Assembly: GCA_001598975.1 (NCBI GenBank)
Contig: BBXU01002516.1
Coordinates: forward strand, 1 to 32,332
From: Parachlorella kessleri
Lineage: Eukaryota > Chlorophyta > Trebouxiophyceae > Chlorellales > Chlorellaceae
DNA: 32,332 bases
Direction of reading: 5' to 3'
Within the stretch, counting starts at the first letter, position 1. Each line of letters opens with the position of its first letter. A program made the position numbers and the translations under genes. Below, one piece after another: positions 17,815-27,955 of this stretch. Under the pieces are notes generated by a model that was not told where the DNA came from, ran no database searches, and worked only from the letters and a program-made list of their open reading frames with translations.

Positions 17815-20800
17815 TCAGACCGTGTTGGGCCTTTGGGGACACAGCAGGTTGTAGAATGCGTCTTTGACAAACAGGTCTCCCCCAGCTGCTGCCTTGTCCC
17901 CCAGCTTCTTCCAAGCCACCCACTGCCCTGCAAAGTAACAATGATGGGCAATGCACAGCATCAATACGGCTGGCGGCCAGAGCAAAGCAGGACACAGCAC
18001 GGTACAGCATGCGGCGCTCATGCAAGGCGCTGAAATGCTTCTCCATGGTCAAACAGGCAGCCTTCCACCTGGCACGCAAGTGACAGAACAGCGACTGAGC
18101 CACCACATAGCCACACGGCTCAAAGGCAGCCAGATGCAATGGATTGGTTATGCACGAGCAACTCTGGATCAATGCAGAAAACAACCTCTGGGGTTTGCTC
18201 TCGACCCAGAGTGTATCTTGAAGGTCCTCCGGCCAGCACGTTGCCGCCCTAGGACAAACACAGTCTGCCCAGTGCGTCAAAACTCAAGGGAAGAGATACC
18301 CTCTCACCAGCCTGGATCTGCTTGAGATCCTCTGGGCCTGTATAGTGGGGGTCCAGTATCAGGAAGGCACAGTCGCCGGTGCGTTCATTGAAGTCAATGC
18401 CTAGCAGGGTGTAGGCTAGCACACCACCCCCGATCATGATGGGCGTTCCTGCAAGAGGCACTGAAAGGGAGAATAAAGAAAAGCCCGCCGGCGAGTCAGT
18501 TACTGCTCAGCAAAAGGTCTGCCACAACACAATGCCTCAAGCTCGTGCAGGATTGCCTGCACCTCCTCATATGGCCTGAAAGTGTTGATGCTATTCCTCT
18601 GTTGGCAACCCTCTGCTCCCCCTGGCAAGTGCTTTGTCCCACAATGGGTGTTGATACGGTATCACTTACTACCGAATGGGGTTGCCCTGATGCAGAGTAC
18701 ACAGCAGACATGAGATTTTATTCCATCCATCCTGAGGTGAGAGCGCTCCTCAGTCATACTCAACCCACAGCTGGATGATGCCAGCGTACCAGCATCGAAG
18801 GAGGAGGCCCCAGCATGCGGCAGGTCTACATACTAGCACCTGCTAGTAAGGCTTTGACAACAGCGGGGGGGCGAAGGACCACCCACCTTGTGTGTCGAAG
18901 TGGTGTGCGATCTCCCGGGCTTTGCTTGGCATCTCGGCCCCGCTGGCCACAGTGATCACCTTTGAAGCAGAAAGCAAGTAAGAGGCGATGTCAAGAACAG
19001 CATAGAGGCCGCACTAGGCTGAGGGGACTTTCCCTAATCCCTGACTCTGATCCTTTGTTGCTTTATAGGCAGACATATAGGCAGACAAAGCCTAATCCTG
19101 GCCTTTCACCCACTGGCAACCCCGCGCCAGAGTTGTGCAGCGCTCGGCAGGTTCCCTTCGTCCCTGATGGTACATAGGCAGTCACGCACACCCCAAGCAT
19201 ACCCTAAATCAACAGCGCTGTCGCTTCACAGCCCTGTGTCCCTGCTGGCGCTGCCGCCGTCGCAAACAACTTTGTAGCTCACCTTGCACTGCACCCCCAG
19301 GAGCGTGTCCAGGACAAATCCCAGCTCGATGGCGCCTATCCACTGCCTGGACCCGATGAATCCCTGCTGCTTGTCGCCTGCACCAGGGAGGTGGGGCTAC
19401 CAAGGATGTGACATGGACGTCCATGCACATTGTCAGCCCTGGGAAGCACAGAAGCGAACACACAAGCCAGCTCTACACACAGGGCAGCCTGGAGACTGTT
19501 GCGGCCGGCCGCTGTTCACAATGAGGGTCAGCAGAGCACAGCACAGCATGAAGCGGGCAACAAGCCTGCGACTGCTGGAAGGTAGTCCACAACGGCCTGC
19601 TGCTTACCGATGCTGACCAGGGCCTGCTGGATATCACGATGGCTGGGGACTCCCCTGGAGGTGTAGTGCTGCTTGGAAAACCAGGAGCAGATGGTCTGCA
19701 GGGAGCGGTAGGCGCAGCCCCAGCCGCTGTCGTCGAACTTGTCCTGCAAGGCAGGCAGTGCAGACGGGTGCAGTGGCTGGACTAGCAGCAAGGCTTCTAT
19801 GCCTTGCCTGGCTTACAAAACAGACTCAGGTGAGCCCCCAAGCAAACGCTGCAGCTAGCAATGCCAGGCTGTAGCTTGATGTCCTCTGTGCGCACTCCAC
19901 ACCTAATGAAGCAGGGTGTGCCGCCCTGCTAACCCCGTATCCTGCAGGTGAGGATAGTGTTTTCAAGGGCTCTGCATGGGATGCACGCTTCTTTCTAGCC
20001 CCCACCGCCTGCAAGCCCGACTGGCCAGTCACACGCCTTGTCCCCCTAGCCCTCACAACCTGCACCCGGCCCCTGACCTGCATGTAGTGGTAGTAGTCAT
20101 ATGTGCCCTGCATGAGGTGCACGCTGCCGCCAACCCCCGACGCAGGCAGCCCCAGGTGGACGTCTGCCAGCCGCGGCTTCCCGCCAACCCCTCCCGCTGC
20201 TGCTGCAAGAACCCCAGAAGATTCGGGACCAGCTGCTGCTGCTGCTTGTGCTGCAGAGAGACTGTCAAAGTCAAGGGCATTGGCCACCCGCAGTAGGGGC
20301 CGGTTGGTGGGGAGGCCTAGGAGCTGATGAAGGCGGGAGCGAATGCTAAGCAAGGCTTCCTCGTCATCCTCAATGGATGGCGTGGGCAGGGGGTACACCT
20401 GCCAAACAAACACTGACACTTATTGACCCCATCTTCCACCCATTCTTCTTGAAGCCCCAAACTCCATGCACCTACGAAAACTCCCAGACAGGCGAAAAGA
20501 CCTGGGCGAGCTATCACGGCATCAGCAGCAGAGATGCTTGCAGGCAGCCTGGGGCAAAACCCCTAATAGAGAAGCCAACAGTGACAAGCCCATCACCCAC
20601 CCACCAGCAGCCTTTCAGCATCAGTGTTTGCAAGCAGGCTGTGTCCCAATTCAGGCCCACTACCAGCAGACAGTTCCAAGGCCATGCACCCACCCACCCA
20701 CCAGCGTGATGTGGGTGCCCAGGCCCGGCGGCAGGAAGTGCAGGGCCCTCAAAGGCCCCACGCTCCCCTGCCGCTCCGTCTCCCGCTGCATGCAACTTAG

Positions 20801-22387
20801 CTGGGCTGCCACGGCTGGACGTACAACCTACAAATGATGGCATGTGCAAGTGTTGCTCCTCTGACATGCTAGCAGCAGCCCCAGGTGCGTTTTGGCGCTG
20901 TTCCATGCTCAACATTACCGACTTGTGACCTTCTGGCAATATCCGAGACGGCAAGGGGCTCATACAACGACATGCAGCATCTCCATGTGTTTACCAACCA
21001 CGATGACGAATTCCTCAGGGTGTCGAAGGAAGTGGTAGTTGCTCTGCAACGCACTAGACCCAGCCAAAAATAGGACTTCCCAGCGGCTTGGCTTCCTGCA
21101 TGCCTGGCAGGCTACACCCCTGACCTTCCACAGGCTGGGGGTAGGCCAATACCATGTTGGCCTGGGCAGGGCACCACCCTCACCTCCTCCACCGCCTGCT
21201 GAGCTGGCATGCCCCCAGGGGCATAGCACAGCACATCGACGTGCAGTGCTGCGCACGCTATCCCTGTTGGGCTCGGCTGGAAGCGCAGCGTGGGAGCGCA
21301 GCAGGCAGCCCCGCTGTCGCCGCCGCTGCCGCCAGTGCTGCTGCTGCAGAAGGGTGTGAGGGAGAGTGGCTGGGCCCAAGAGGCCCCCAGTGCTTCCAAA
21401 GTGTCATGTCCTACAGCCAGTAAGTGACGCAAGCAGCTCTGTCACTGAAGAGCCAGCCAGCCTTCAGAGGGGTATGCCCGGCTACTGGACCTGGAACAGT
21501 TTCTTGAGCATGAAAGGGAACTAGCTACATATTGCAGGCAGCTCAATACATAGTTCCGCCCTCATGACGCAGTAAATTATCAATTTGCGTAGTATGCGCA
21601 CCCCGCCACGGAGATTTAGATTTTCAGACATGTTTCATGGGGGTCGCTAGCCCACCTGGCAGCCGCCAGCCCGCGCCCCTGCCCTGTGCAGCGCCGCATG
21701 GTGCAGCAGCCAAGTATACAGATCTAGGTCCGCAGATCTGCTGCTTGAGCTTGTCAAAAGCTGCCGCTACTGCACCTGACGCAGGCGGCTGGGCACTTGA
21801 GCCTACCGGCACCGGCACTTGCAGCACTAGGTCAGCGCTGCATCTGACGGGAACAAACCGACTGGCGAGAGCCTCTGCAACAACACGGCCCTGTGGCGCC
21901 TGGCTGCCGTTGCTGGGAAGAACAGTGGCTGGGGTGCTGCGCTGCGAGCCGCCAATGTAGCAGTCCAAGGTTTTGCTGGTGCCTGCTGCAGCAATGTGTG
22001 CAGGCACTGCCACCAGGGTGTCAGGACCCAGGGCACGCTGCACTTTGCCCACATCCTCCTGCTGCCTGATGTGCACACCGACGACGGCAAGTGGGAAGGG
22101 CAGTAAGTCATTTACTGTCCCTGCAGGTCTAAAGAAGGAACATCTCAATATTAGCACTAGGTAGGTGGCAAGAAGTTCAGGGCTCAGAGACAGGCTTGAA
22201 GGCACAATCCTATTGTGTGCACCACTCCCAACTTGCCTTCAACCTCTGCTAGCTCCTCCAGGTCGCAATAGGCAACGCTGGCGACAACCACTTCGCTACC
22301 CTGCCTGAAGCCCACCAGCAGACCAGGTCCGCTTGCTGCCAGCAGTGCCGTCAGCACCGGCTGGGTTACAGACACCGAGACGGTCAT
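17815..22387 (-). CDS. UFSP2: UFM1-specific cysteine protease 2
   Basis: UFSP2 is a papain-fold (C78) peptidase that matures the ubiquitin-like protein UFM1 and removes it from targets, mostly at the ER. Ten minus-strand exons give 615 residues: 22237-22387, 21656-22120, 21184-21410, 20702-20827, 20078-20398, 19608-19743, 19283-19377, 18887-18959, 18308-18448 and 17815-17927 (stop at 17815). All phases close. The N-terminal half ([31 protein letters not shown]) is the MPN-like part of plant-type UFSP2. The linker [14 protein letters not shown] and YDYYHYMQ lead into the catalytic domain: [13 protein letters not shown] with catalytic Cys440, [16 protein letters not shown], and [21 protein letters not shown]. 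Then comes LILDPHYTG with Asp564 and His566, and the end [13 protein letters not shown]. All catalytic residues are present. Intron 1 has a GC donor (GAAG|GCAAGT). A decayed copy of the 5' part lies upstream. Confidence 0.97.
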
Positions 22388-23077
22388 CGGAAGCTACTAC
22401 AAGCTATAGAACGTGGAAATAGGACGATAGCAAGTGAGCGTACTGCCTGACTTGACCCATCATGGTCTTGACACTAAGTACAGAATCATCAGGTATCGAT
22501 GAGGCATGATTACAGAGCGAGACAAACAGTACAGGGAGCGTGCAGCAGGTTGGTTCTGACAGGGGTATCGTGGCAAGCTCAGCATGTGCACGTCAGGGGC
22601 GCAGGCGGTTAGCTAGAGAGGCCACCATCCATGTTTTCAGGAGGCCCTGGCACACTCTTCTGGACGCTTCCAACCCCTCTGGATACAACATTTCTCACAT
22701 AGCATTGCCAACCCGGTAGTACAGGGGTAGACAAGCACCTCTGCTGCAAGCTATTAGTAAGGCTGGCAGGGAGTGTCAACAGTGAGATAGGGGCGGACTG
22801 TACTGATAGGCTGAATGCAATTTCGCTCCTGAGTCTTGCCTGCAAAGTTACGCCAGGTCTTTAGGTGAGACACCAGCAAAGTGGCATCTATCGTGGCCTG
22901 GGATGCTTTGGACCAATAGATACTGCTCAGTCGCAACCAAATGAGAGTGATACCGGACCAGGCGTATGTCTGAAGAACCTGAGCAGAACAGATGCAGCTA
23001 GCTCTGGCATTATAATCCTAGTGTGTAGTGAGCATCCCCGAACATGCAAGAGCGAGATTGAGTTGGCCCCTTCATAA
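22388..23077. promoter_or_regulatory. UFSP2 5' flank
   Basis: Upstream region of UFSP2 with no gene. Part of it (about 22575-22615) resembles 26163-26200, upstream of the decayed UFSP2 copy, sharing a gcatg(t)gcac/ggtcagg-gcgcaggc block. Promoter sequence therefore seems to have been duplicated with the gene. Dispersed repeat copy E lies at 22751-22860. Confidence 0.45.
22751..22860 (+). repeat. Dispersed repeat, copy E (upstream of UFSP2)
   Basis: This is a more diverged copy with core GTAAGGCTGGCAGGGAGTG. It shares with copy D the downstream block ggctgaatgca ... cctgagt ... gttacgccaggt. It lies about 370-470 bp upstream of the UFSP2 start codon. Confidence 0.65.
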
Positions 23078-23552
23078 CCAAGCCCAGGGACATGAACAGT
23101 GTCGGGCCACCGCTTGGGTGTTTGTCACACACGGCACTCACCCAGCCGCGGCTCTGCTGCACGCCGATAGCTCGCCATTCAGCCTGAAGAAGTCCCACAC
23201 AGCTGCGTGTCAGCTGCTTCATAGACATAGCTTCCAATTGCACGAGATGCTCTTCAGGTGGGTGATTTCATACAAACAGCCAGTAGCAGGTGCCCAATCC
23301 CAACCGACCTCCGACAGCAGGCGGCCCTTGGGAACGAGCGCTGCTACGTCCTGGGGGAGGACCACGTGCGATACTGCAAGCACCAGCAGTGGTGTGGTGA
23401 GCACAAGGTGTTCAGATCCAGAGGTGATAGCAGCAGCAACTTGGCAACAGTGCTGTGAAACCGAAAGGGCCAGCAGCTCCCAGGGCCAGCGGCATCTGCA
23501 TCCAGGGCACTGGCAACAACGCTGGCAGCAGGCTTCAGCAGATTACCTCATA

Positions 23553-23890
23553 GTCTAGTCTAGTCTAGTCTAACAGCGTACCGCCACCTGACCATGCTGC
23601 CGTGAGTCCCCCAAATGGGGCCAACAAAAAGCCAGGATGTACTATGCCCACAAACCACAAGATCCAAGTACCAATTCTTAATGGCATGCACCACCCCGTC
23701 CGGACGGGGAAACCAACAGAAAACACAACCAAAGGTCTATCCCACCAAGCTTCTCCATGTGTCCTTCATAGCACAAGCACTTAGCCAATTGAAGGCAACC
23801 CGCGAGCCGCCCCCAGCGTTCATTTTGTCCTGCTGCTGCCGTCTGGCCCCGCTCAGGTCTAGCTGCTTCAGATGCTCCTCATAGACCTGG
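23553..23890 (-). mobile_element. 338-bp insertion with 12-bp target duplication, probably a 5'-truncated retroelement
   Basis: The insertion is flanked by GATTACCTCATA (23541-23552 and 23891-23902); the uninterrupted site is seen once in the intact copy at 27718-27729 (with G in place of A at the second base). One end carries about four units of TCTAG; read on the minus strand this is a 3' (TAGAC)n tail like the simple-repeat tails of some LINEs and SINEs. The other end opens with about 50 codons in frame (VYEEHLKQLDLSGARRQQQD ...) to a stop, then sequence like a 3' UTR containing a perfect 16-bp palindrome (23694-23709). There are no terminal inverted repeats. The parent element or gene is not recognised. 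Confidence 0.75.
23694..23709. repeat. Perfect palindrome inside the insertion
   Basis: CCCCGTCCGGACGGGG equals its reverse complement and would form a strong hairpin in RNA or single-stranded DNA. About 90 bases to its left (near 23616-23628) lies a second, weaker GC hairpin (cccc-aaat-gggg). Confidence 0.9.
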
Positions 23891-24138
23891 GATTACCTCA
23901 TAAATCTCGTCAAAGTACTTCTCGCTATACTGAATTTGGTGGGCGGGCATCCTCGCTCTGGCACTCCAACGCACAGCAGAGGGAGGACGCTAGCAAGGCT
24001 TGCTAGGAGTCTGGATAACTCCGGGCAGGTTCCTGCTGGCACGGTAGCTTGCTGTAGGAACAGGTATGCCTTCTGCGCTTCTCTCGCCTGCCTTTAAGCC
24101 GGTCTGTTCCCAGCTATATACAGCTGACTCACGCTGCT

Positions 24139-24628
24139 CTGCATTCCATTCACCAATCCACCCACCAGACTGATGCGGCTGCCCCGGCTCGGGACCACTG
24201 GGTGCAGGGCTTCGTAATGCCATCCTGCTGCTTTGTTGCCCGCATGTGAGCTAAGGTCCATGGGCTGTCACAGCTGGAATCATCATCTGCATGCCTTATG
24301 CAGCGAAACTGGAATCCCTACCTCAGGCTAGCCCCACCACAGTTCCCACAAAGCTCTGCAGCAGCTTTAGAGCACAGCGTAGCGCATTTGGGAACACAGG
24401 ATAGCGGCAGCAAGGGATGCTCCAGAACGTTCAGAACACCAGACGTGCTCTTGGAAACGATTGCGGATGTGAAGCACATTTGCTGTTATGCACTCAGCAA
24501 CAGTCAGCATGAACAGTCTCTACTGCACTCCTGACTCTGAGGTGGCATTGCAGGCCACATGCTGGCTATTCATGCATGCTGCCAGGCTAATAACTAACAC
24601 TATTTCGGTAGGCGGCAAAGCTTACCCA
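24139..24628. other. Stretch without a recognised gene
   Basis: Between the CKS1 pseudogene flank and the first recognisable piece of the UFSP2 remnant. By position it could be decayed UFSP2 intron or downstream exons, but I see no similarity strong enough to claim. Confidence 0.4.
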
Positions 24629-26200
24629 GCTGCATCTCCTGCTGAGCTGTGAGGTTTCTGGCGAGGTCCAGGCGAGGCATACCACAGCATGTCCATGCAA
24701 CGGTGCGCACGCACCGATGGCCCTGCCTGGCGCATCGTGGGAGCACAGCAGGCTGCCCTGCTGTCTCCGCCACCACCACCACTGCTGCTGCTGCAAAGGC
24801 GCTTGAGGAAAGTGGCTCATCCCAGGAGGCACCCAGTGTCCAGGGTGTCATGCCCTGGCTGTACAAAGAAGCGAGCAGTCAAGCGACCAGCCAGGCTCCT
24901 GCAAGAGGACTAGCGGTTCAAGCAGCCTAGCATTTCCATCCAGCGGCGCACCTACATGCCTACACGCATGTTATGTACCGGCTGGGTGGGGGGACCAGAT
25001 GAAGCAGGCACATTGGAGAGAAACCACCATGGCAAAGTTGAAGCTGCCACAGAGGACTAGCAGGCCGCTCAAAGCCCTAGCGCAGATTGCGGCTGCAAGA
25101 TGCTGCAGGGAAACCTGCTGAACCTCCGGCGCCAACAGGCAGCGGTGGCGGCAGCCCATTCCCAGCAGGCGCCTGACCACCTAGCAACATGAGCCCAGCA
25201 GTGCTGGCGATGCCACTAGCCAAGCTGCGAAGCATCTCTACTATTAGGCTGTGCGGAAAGAGCTGGAGCGGCTGGCATGGCTGTCCCCACGGCTGGGGTA
25301 GGAGCAGTACGGCTTCGGGCGCAGGCTTGGCTACGCAGACCGCATATATACTGTGGCGGCTGGAAGAGACAGCATACGTTTGTTAGCAGTCATCACACAG
25401 CTGGGGTGGTGACCTTGGAGGAGCCTTCGGCGGTACTTCTCTCGCAATGGGCTGTGGATACTGCTCCCCTGTCAGGGCCTGTCACGGCCAGGCGTACAGC
25501 TGCTGCAGCGCCTGTGCAGCATTACCATGAACCTCTTCTGGTAAACCCATGGTCCCCCCACCCCACCTTACAACCACAGGGAGTCATGGTATTAGATTGT
25601 CAACAGCATGGGGAGGTACGCGGATGTGACCATCCCTAAGACAACACAGACACCCAAGTCCCTCTGTTAAGGTCGGTACTAACCATGCGGTGGGGCTACG
25701 TCATGGTAAAAATCCACAAGCATGGACCGCCTCAAGTGGAAAATCTTGCGTTGGCTCGGGACTGCTGGGTACACCTGCAGCAGTGTTGACGGGCCGCTAC
25801 TGCCACGTGCCTTGGGCCTCTGCTAGCTAAACGTCCAAGTAGCCCGCAATTTCTTTCGACACTCTGCGACCCTGGCGCAAGCCAACCAGCAGCCCGAGTC
25901 CGCTGACACTGTTGCCAGCACAGGCTGGTACAGCCACCGATAGTGTGGTTTCCTGTAAGAAGTGCTGATAGGTAGGACTGCAAAGAGAGACTGTGATAAA
26001 TCAGATTTCTGCATGACTCGCCCCGTTTAAGGTGGAAACCTGATGTAGAGTGACCACCAGGTATCAGGTAGGCACGAACATAGAGAGGTACGTACAGTAT
26101 AGAGACCAACTGCTGGTACACACTAGATCACGGGCTTGGGCATGGGCTTGGGAGAACCAAGCGCAGCATGCAGGTCAGGAGCGCAGGCATTTTGCTCCTT
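24629..26200 (-). pseudogene. Decayed copy of the 5' part of UFSP2
   Basis: Two blocks resemble UFSP2 in the same order and orientation. About 25840-25953 corresponds to exon 1: TxSVxV, SGLGLLVGLRQGRRVS and a Tyr match [22 protein letters not shown], but the start codon is lost, about three codons are missing and a stop follows. About 24629-24854 corresponds to exon 3: gggtgtcatgcc at the acceptor edge, TLGASWDEPLS, a GGGGGDS-type run and TAQQE at the end, with frameshifts. The 5' flank near 26163-26200 also resembles UFSP2's 5' flank. The exon 2 counterpart and everything after exon 3 were not recognised. This copy is far more diverged than the CKS1 duplicate beside it. Confidence 0.7.
24855..25839. 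other. Interior of the UFSP2 remnant, unrecognised
   Basis: By position this should hold introns 1-2 and exon 2 of the UFSP2 copy. Open frames here are Ala/Gln/Arg-rich, but I could not align them with UFSP2 exon 2. No other gene is recognised. Confidence 0.4.
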
Positions 26201-26919
26201 GGCGCCTAGCAGATAAGTCTCTGCACGAGCAAACGAGGAAGTGACTAGTTGCTCCTAGAGGCACCCCAAGCCAGAATGGAAGCGGTTGTTGCTCGAGTTA
26301 CCTCGCCTCCTTGCAGCATGACATGCTGATCGAGGTGCTAGTCTACTGTGCCAGCAGATTGGCAGTGCATCGGAAATTATGTAAGCTTTCAACTATCAAC
26401 AGGGTTGCTCAGGAAGGACTAGGTACTGCTCGCAGGTTACAAGGGGGTCAGTGTTAGTCAACAACGCACCTAGTCTGGCCTGACATGCCCCAGGTGAAGT
26501 GGATTTTGCCTTATGTCAAAAAGGATCCTGATCATCCCAGGCATATACCTGAGAAACTGATCAGAACAGATATAATACATAAGATACAACCAGAAAGCAC
26601 ACTTCCAGTGCTTTGCCGAGCATGCAGTGAGGACGGAAGCGACGTAACATGCAGGTGCGAGGCGTGTGGAAGTTGACCAGAAAGACAGTTCAGCAAAGTG
26701 GTGTCACAACCCAGGTCAGTACTAGTGCACTGCCATGGCCTGAGGCATCATCGCCCCTGGCTGTGGATAGTTCTGCGGCGCGAAGAAGGGATTACCCATG
26801 ATTATTACTCTGACCAGCGTATTGGCGAGTATGCAGGTGCATGTGCAAACGTGGCCTGCGCGTCCAAACTTTGTGGCAGCATGCCCACAGCGGCCATAAG
26901 CCAGGCAGCATCCATGCTG
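26201..26919. other. Spacer between CKS1 3' end and the UFSP2 remnant
   Basis: No gene is recognised. It must contain the CKS1 3' UTR. A short plus-strand frame at 26485-26676 ends in a Cys-rich stretch (LCRACSEDG, CRCEACGS), but it has no spliced partner or recognisable family and is probably chance. Confidence 0.45.
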
Positions 26920-27777
26920 TCAGGCATGAACAGGCCATGCCCTGCGCACCTTGGGACGCCTGAACAACATGATGTGGGGCTCAGGCCTGCAGGATGGGAG
27001 GTAGCAGTTCCTGTTGTCATTCCAGTCCGAGGCACGGATGTATAGCAGCCACGCATTCGCAGCAACTCTGAATACGAAGCGAACTGGGTGATGCAAGACT
27101 GTGACTCACCGGTGGACTGCATAGTGGACCTGCAAGCACCACGGACAACAGTTGGGCCCTGGTCAAGCACACAGAAGGAGCCAAGTAATTATACGCTTGC
27201 ACAGTGAACAGACATCAAACATACCAAGAGCACGAGAAAGACACCCTCAACGGCCAAGCCCAGGGACATAAACAGTGTCGGGCCACCGCTTGGGTGTTTG
27301 TCACACACGGCACTCACCCAGCCGCGGCTCTGCTGCACGCCGATAGCTCGCCATTCAGCCTGAAGAGGTCCCACACAGCTGCGTGTCAGCTGCTTCATAG
27401 ACATAGCTTCCAATTGCACGAGATGCTCTTCAGGTGGGTGATTTCATACAAACAGCCAGTAGCAGGTGCCCAATCCCAACCGACCTCCGACAGCAGGCGG
27501 CCCTTGGGAACGAGCGCTGCTACGTCCTGGGGGAGGACCACGTGCCGATACTGCAAGCACCAGCAGTGGTGTGGTGAGCACAAGGTGTTCAGATCCAGAG
27601 GTGATAGCAGCAGCAACTTGGCAACAGTGCTGTGAAACCGAAAGGGCCAGCAGCTCCCAGGGCCAGCGGCATCTGCATCCAGGGCACTGGCAACAACGCT
27701 GGCAGCAGGCTTCAGCAGGTTACCTCATAAATCTCGTCAAAGTACTTCTCGCTATACTGAATTTGGTGGGCGGGCAT
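26920..27777 (-). CDS. CKS1: Cyclin-dependent kinase regulatory subunit CKS1
   Basis: CKS proteins bind cyclin-dependent kinases and phosphorylated substrates, helping multisite phosphorylation in the cell cycle. Five minus-strand exons give 82 residues, the usual CKS length: 27724-27777, 27550-27485, 27359-27318, 27129-27110 and 26986-26920 (stop at 26920). All phases close. The protein reads MPAHQIQYSEKYFDEIYE, then YRHVVLPQDVAALVPKGRLL and SEAEWRAIGVQQSRGW. The end is VHYAVHRPEPHIMLFRRPK with the diagnostic HxPEPH hinge, plus a short basic tail. Exon 4 is only 20 bases long. Intron 1 begins GTAACC and intron 2 GTCGGT, both weak donors. The gene is divergent from NPL4 with 326 bp between start codons. 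A truncated 99.6%-identical duplicate lies about 3.8 kb downstream. The intact frame marks this as the working copy. Confidence 0.97.
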
Positions 27778-27955
27778 CCTCGCTCTGGCACTCCAACGCA
27801 CAGCAGAGGGAGGACGCTAGCAAGGCTTGCTAGGAGTCTGGATAACTCCGGGCAGGTTCCTGCTGGCACGGTAGCTTGCTGTAGGAACAGGTATGCCTTC
27901 TGCGCTTCTCTCGCCTGCCTTTAAGCCGGTCTGTTCCCAGCTGACTCACGCTGCT
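27254..27955. repeat. Source segment of the CKS1 duplication
   Basis: This 702-bp segment, from CKS1 intron 3 to 178 bp upstream of its ATG, is repeated in direct orientation at 23078-24138. Three substitutions were counted over about 701 aligned bases. Both edges are abrupt, with no inverted repeat or element at the boundary. Confidence 0.95.

Larger units (their letters stand above)
23078..24138 (-). pseudogene. CKS1 pseudogene: three of five exons, interrupted by an insertion
   Basis: This segment is a direct duplicate of 27254-27955. After removal of a 338-bp insertion with its duplicated 12-bp target and a 10-bp indel near 24113, the two align over about 701 bases with three substitutions and one missing base. 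It keeps 178-188 bp of 5' flank, exon 1 (23897-23950), exon 2 (23309-23373) and exon 3 (23142-23183). Exons 4 and 5, encoding the HxPEPH motif, are absent because the duplicate ends inside intron 3. Exon 2 is one base short (CGGCAC became CGCAC), which shifts the frame after the second codon. The insertion lies exactly at the exon 1 donor. It cannot encode a working CKS1, but it may still be transcribed because the promoter flank is intact. Confidence 0.94.

Noticed and set aside
21008..21056. Minus-strand block in UFSP2 intron 3 with a good acceptor and plausible codons ([16 protein letters not shown])
   Set aside because: It would enter in phase 0 and leave in phase 1, breaking the frame to exon 4 at 20827. 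Joining exon 3 directly to 20827 gives the conserved UFSP2 order.
26485..26676. Plus-strand frame with a Cys-rich end (CRACSEDG, CRCEACGS) as a possible zinc-finger exon
   Set aside because: The Cys spacing fits no zinc-finger family I know. There is no neighbouring exon, and it lies in the 3' flank of CKS1.
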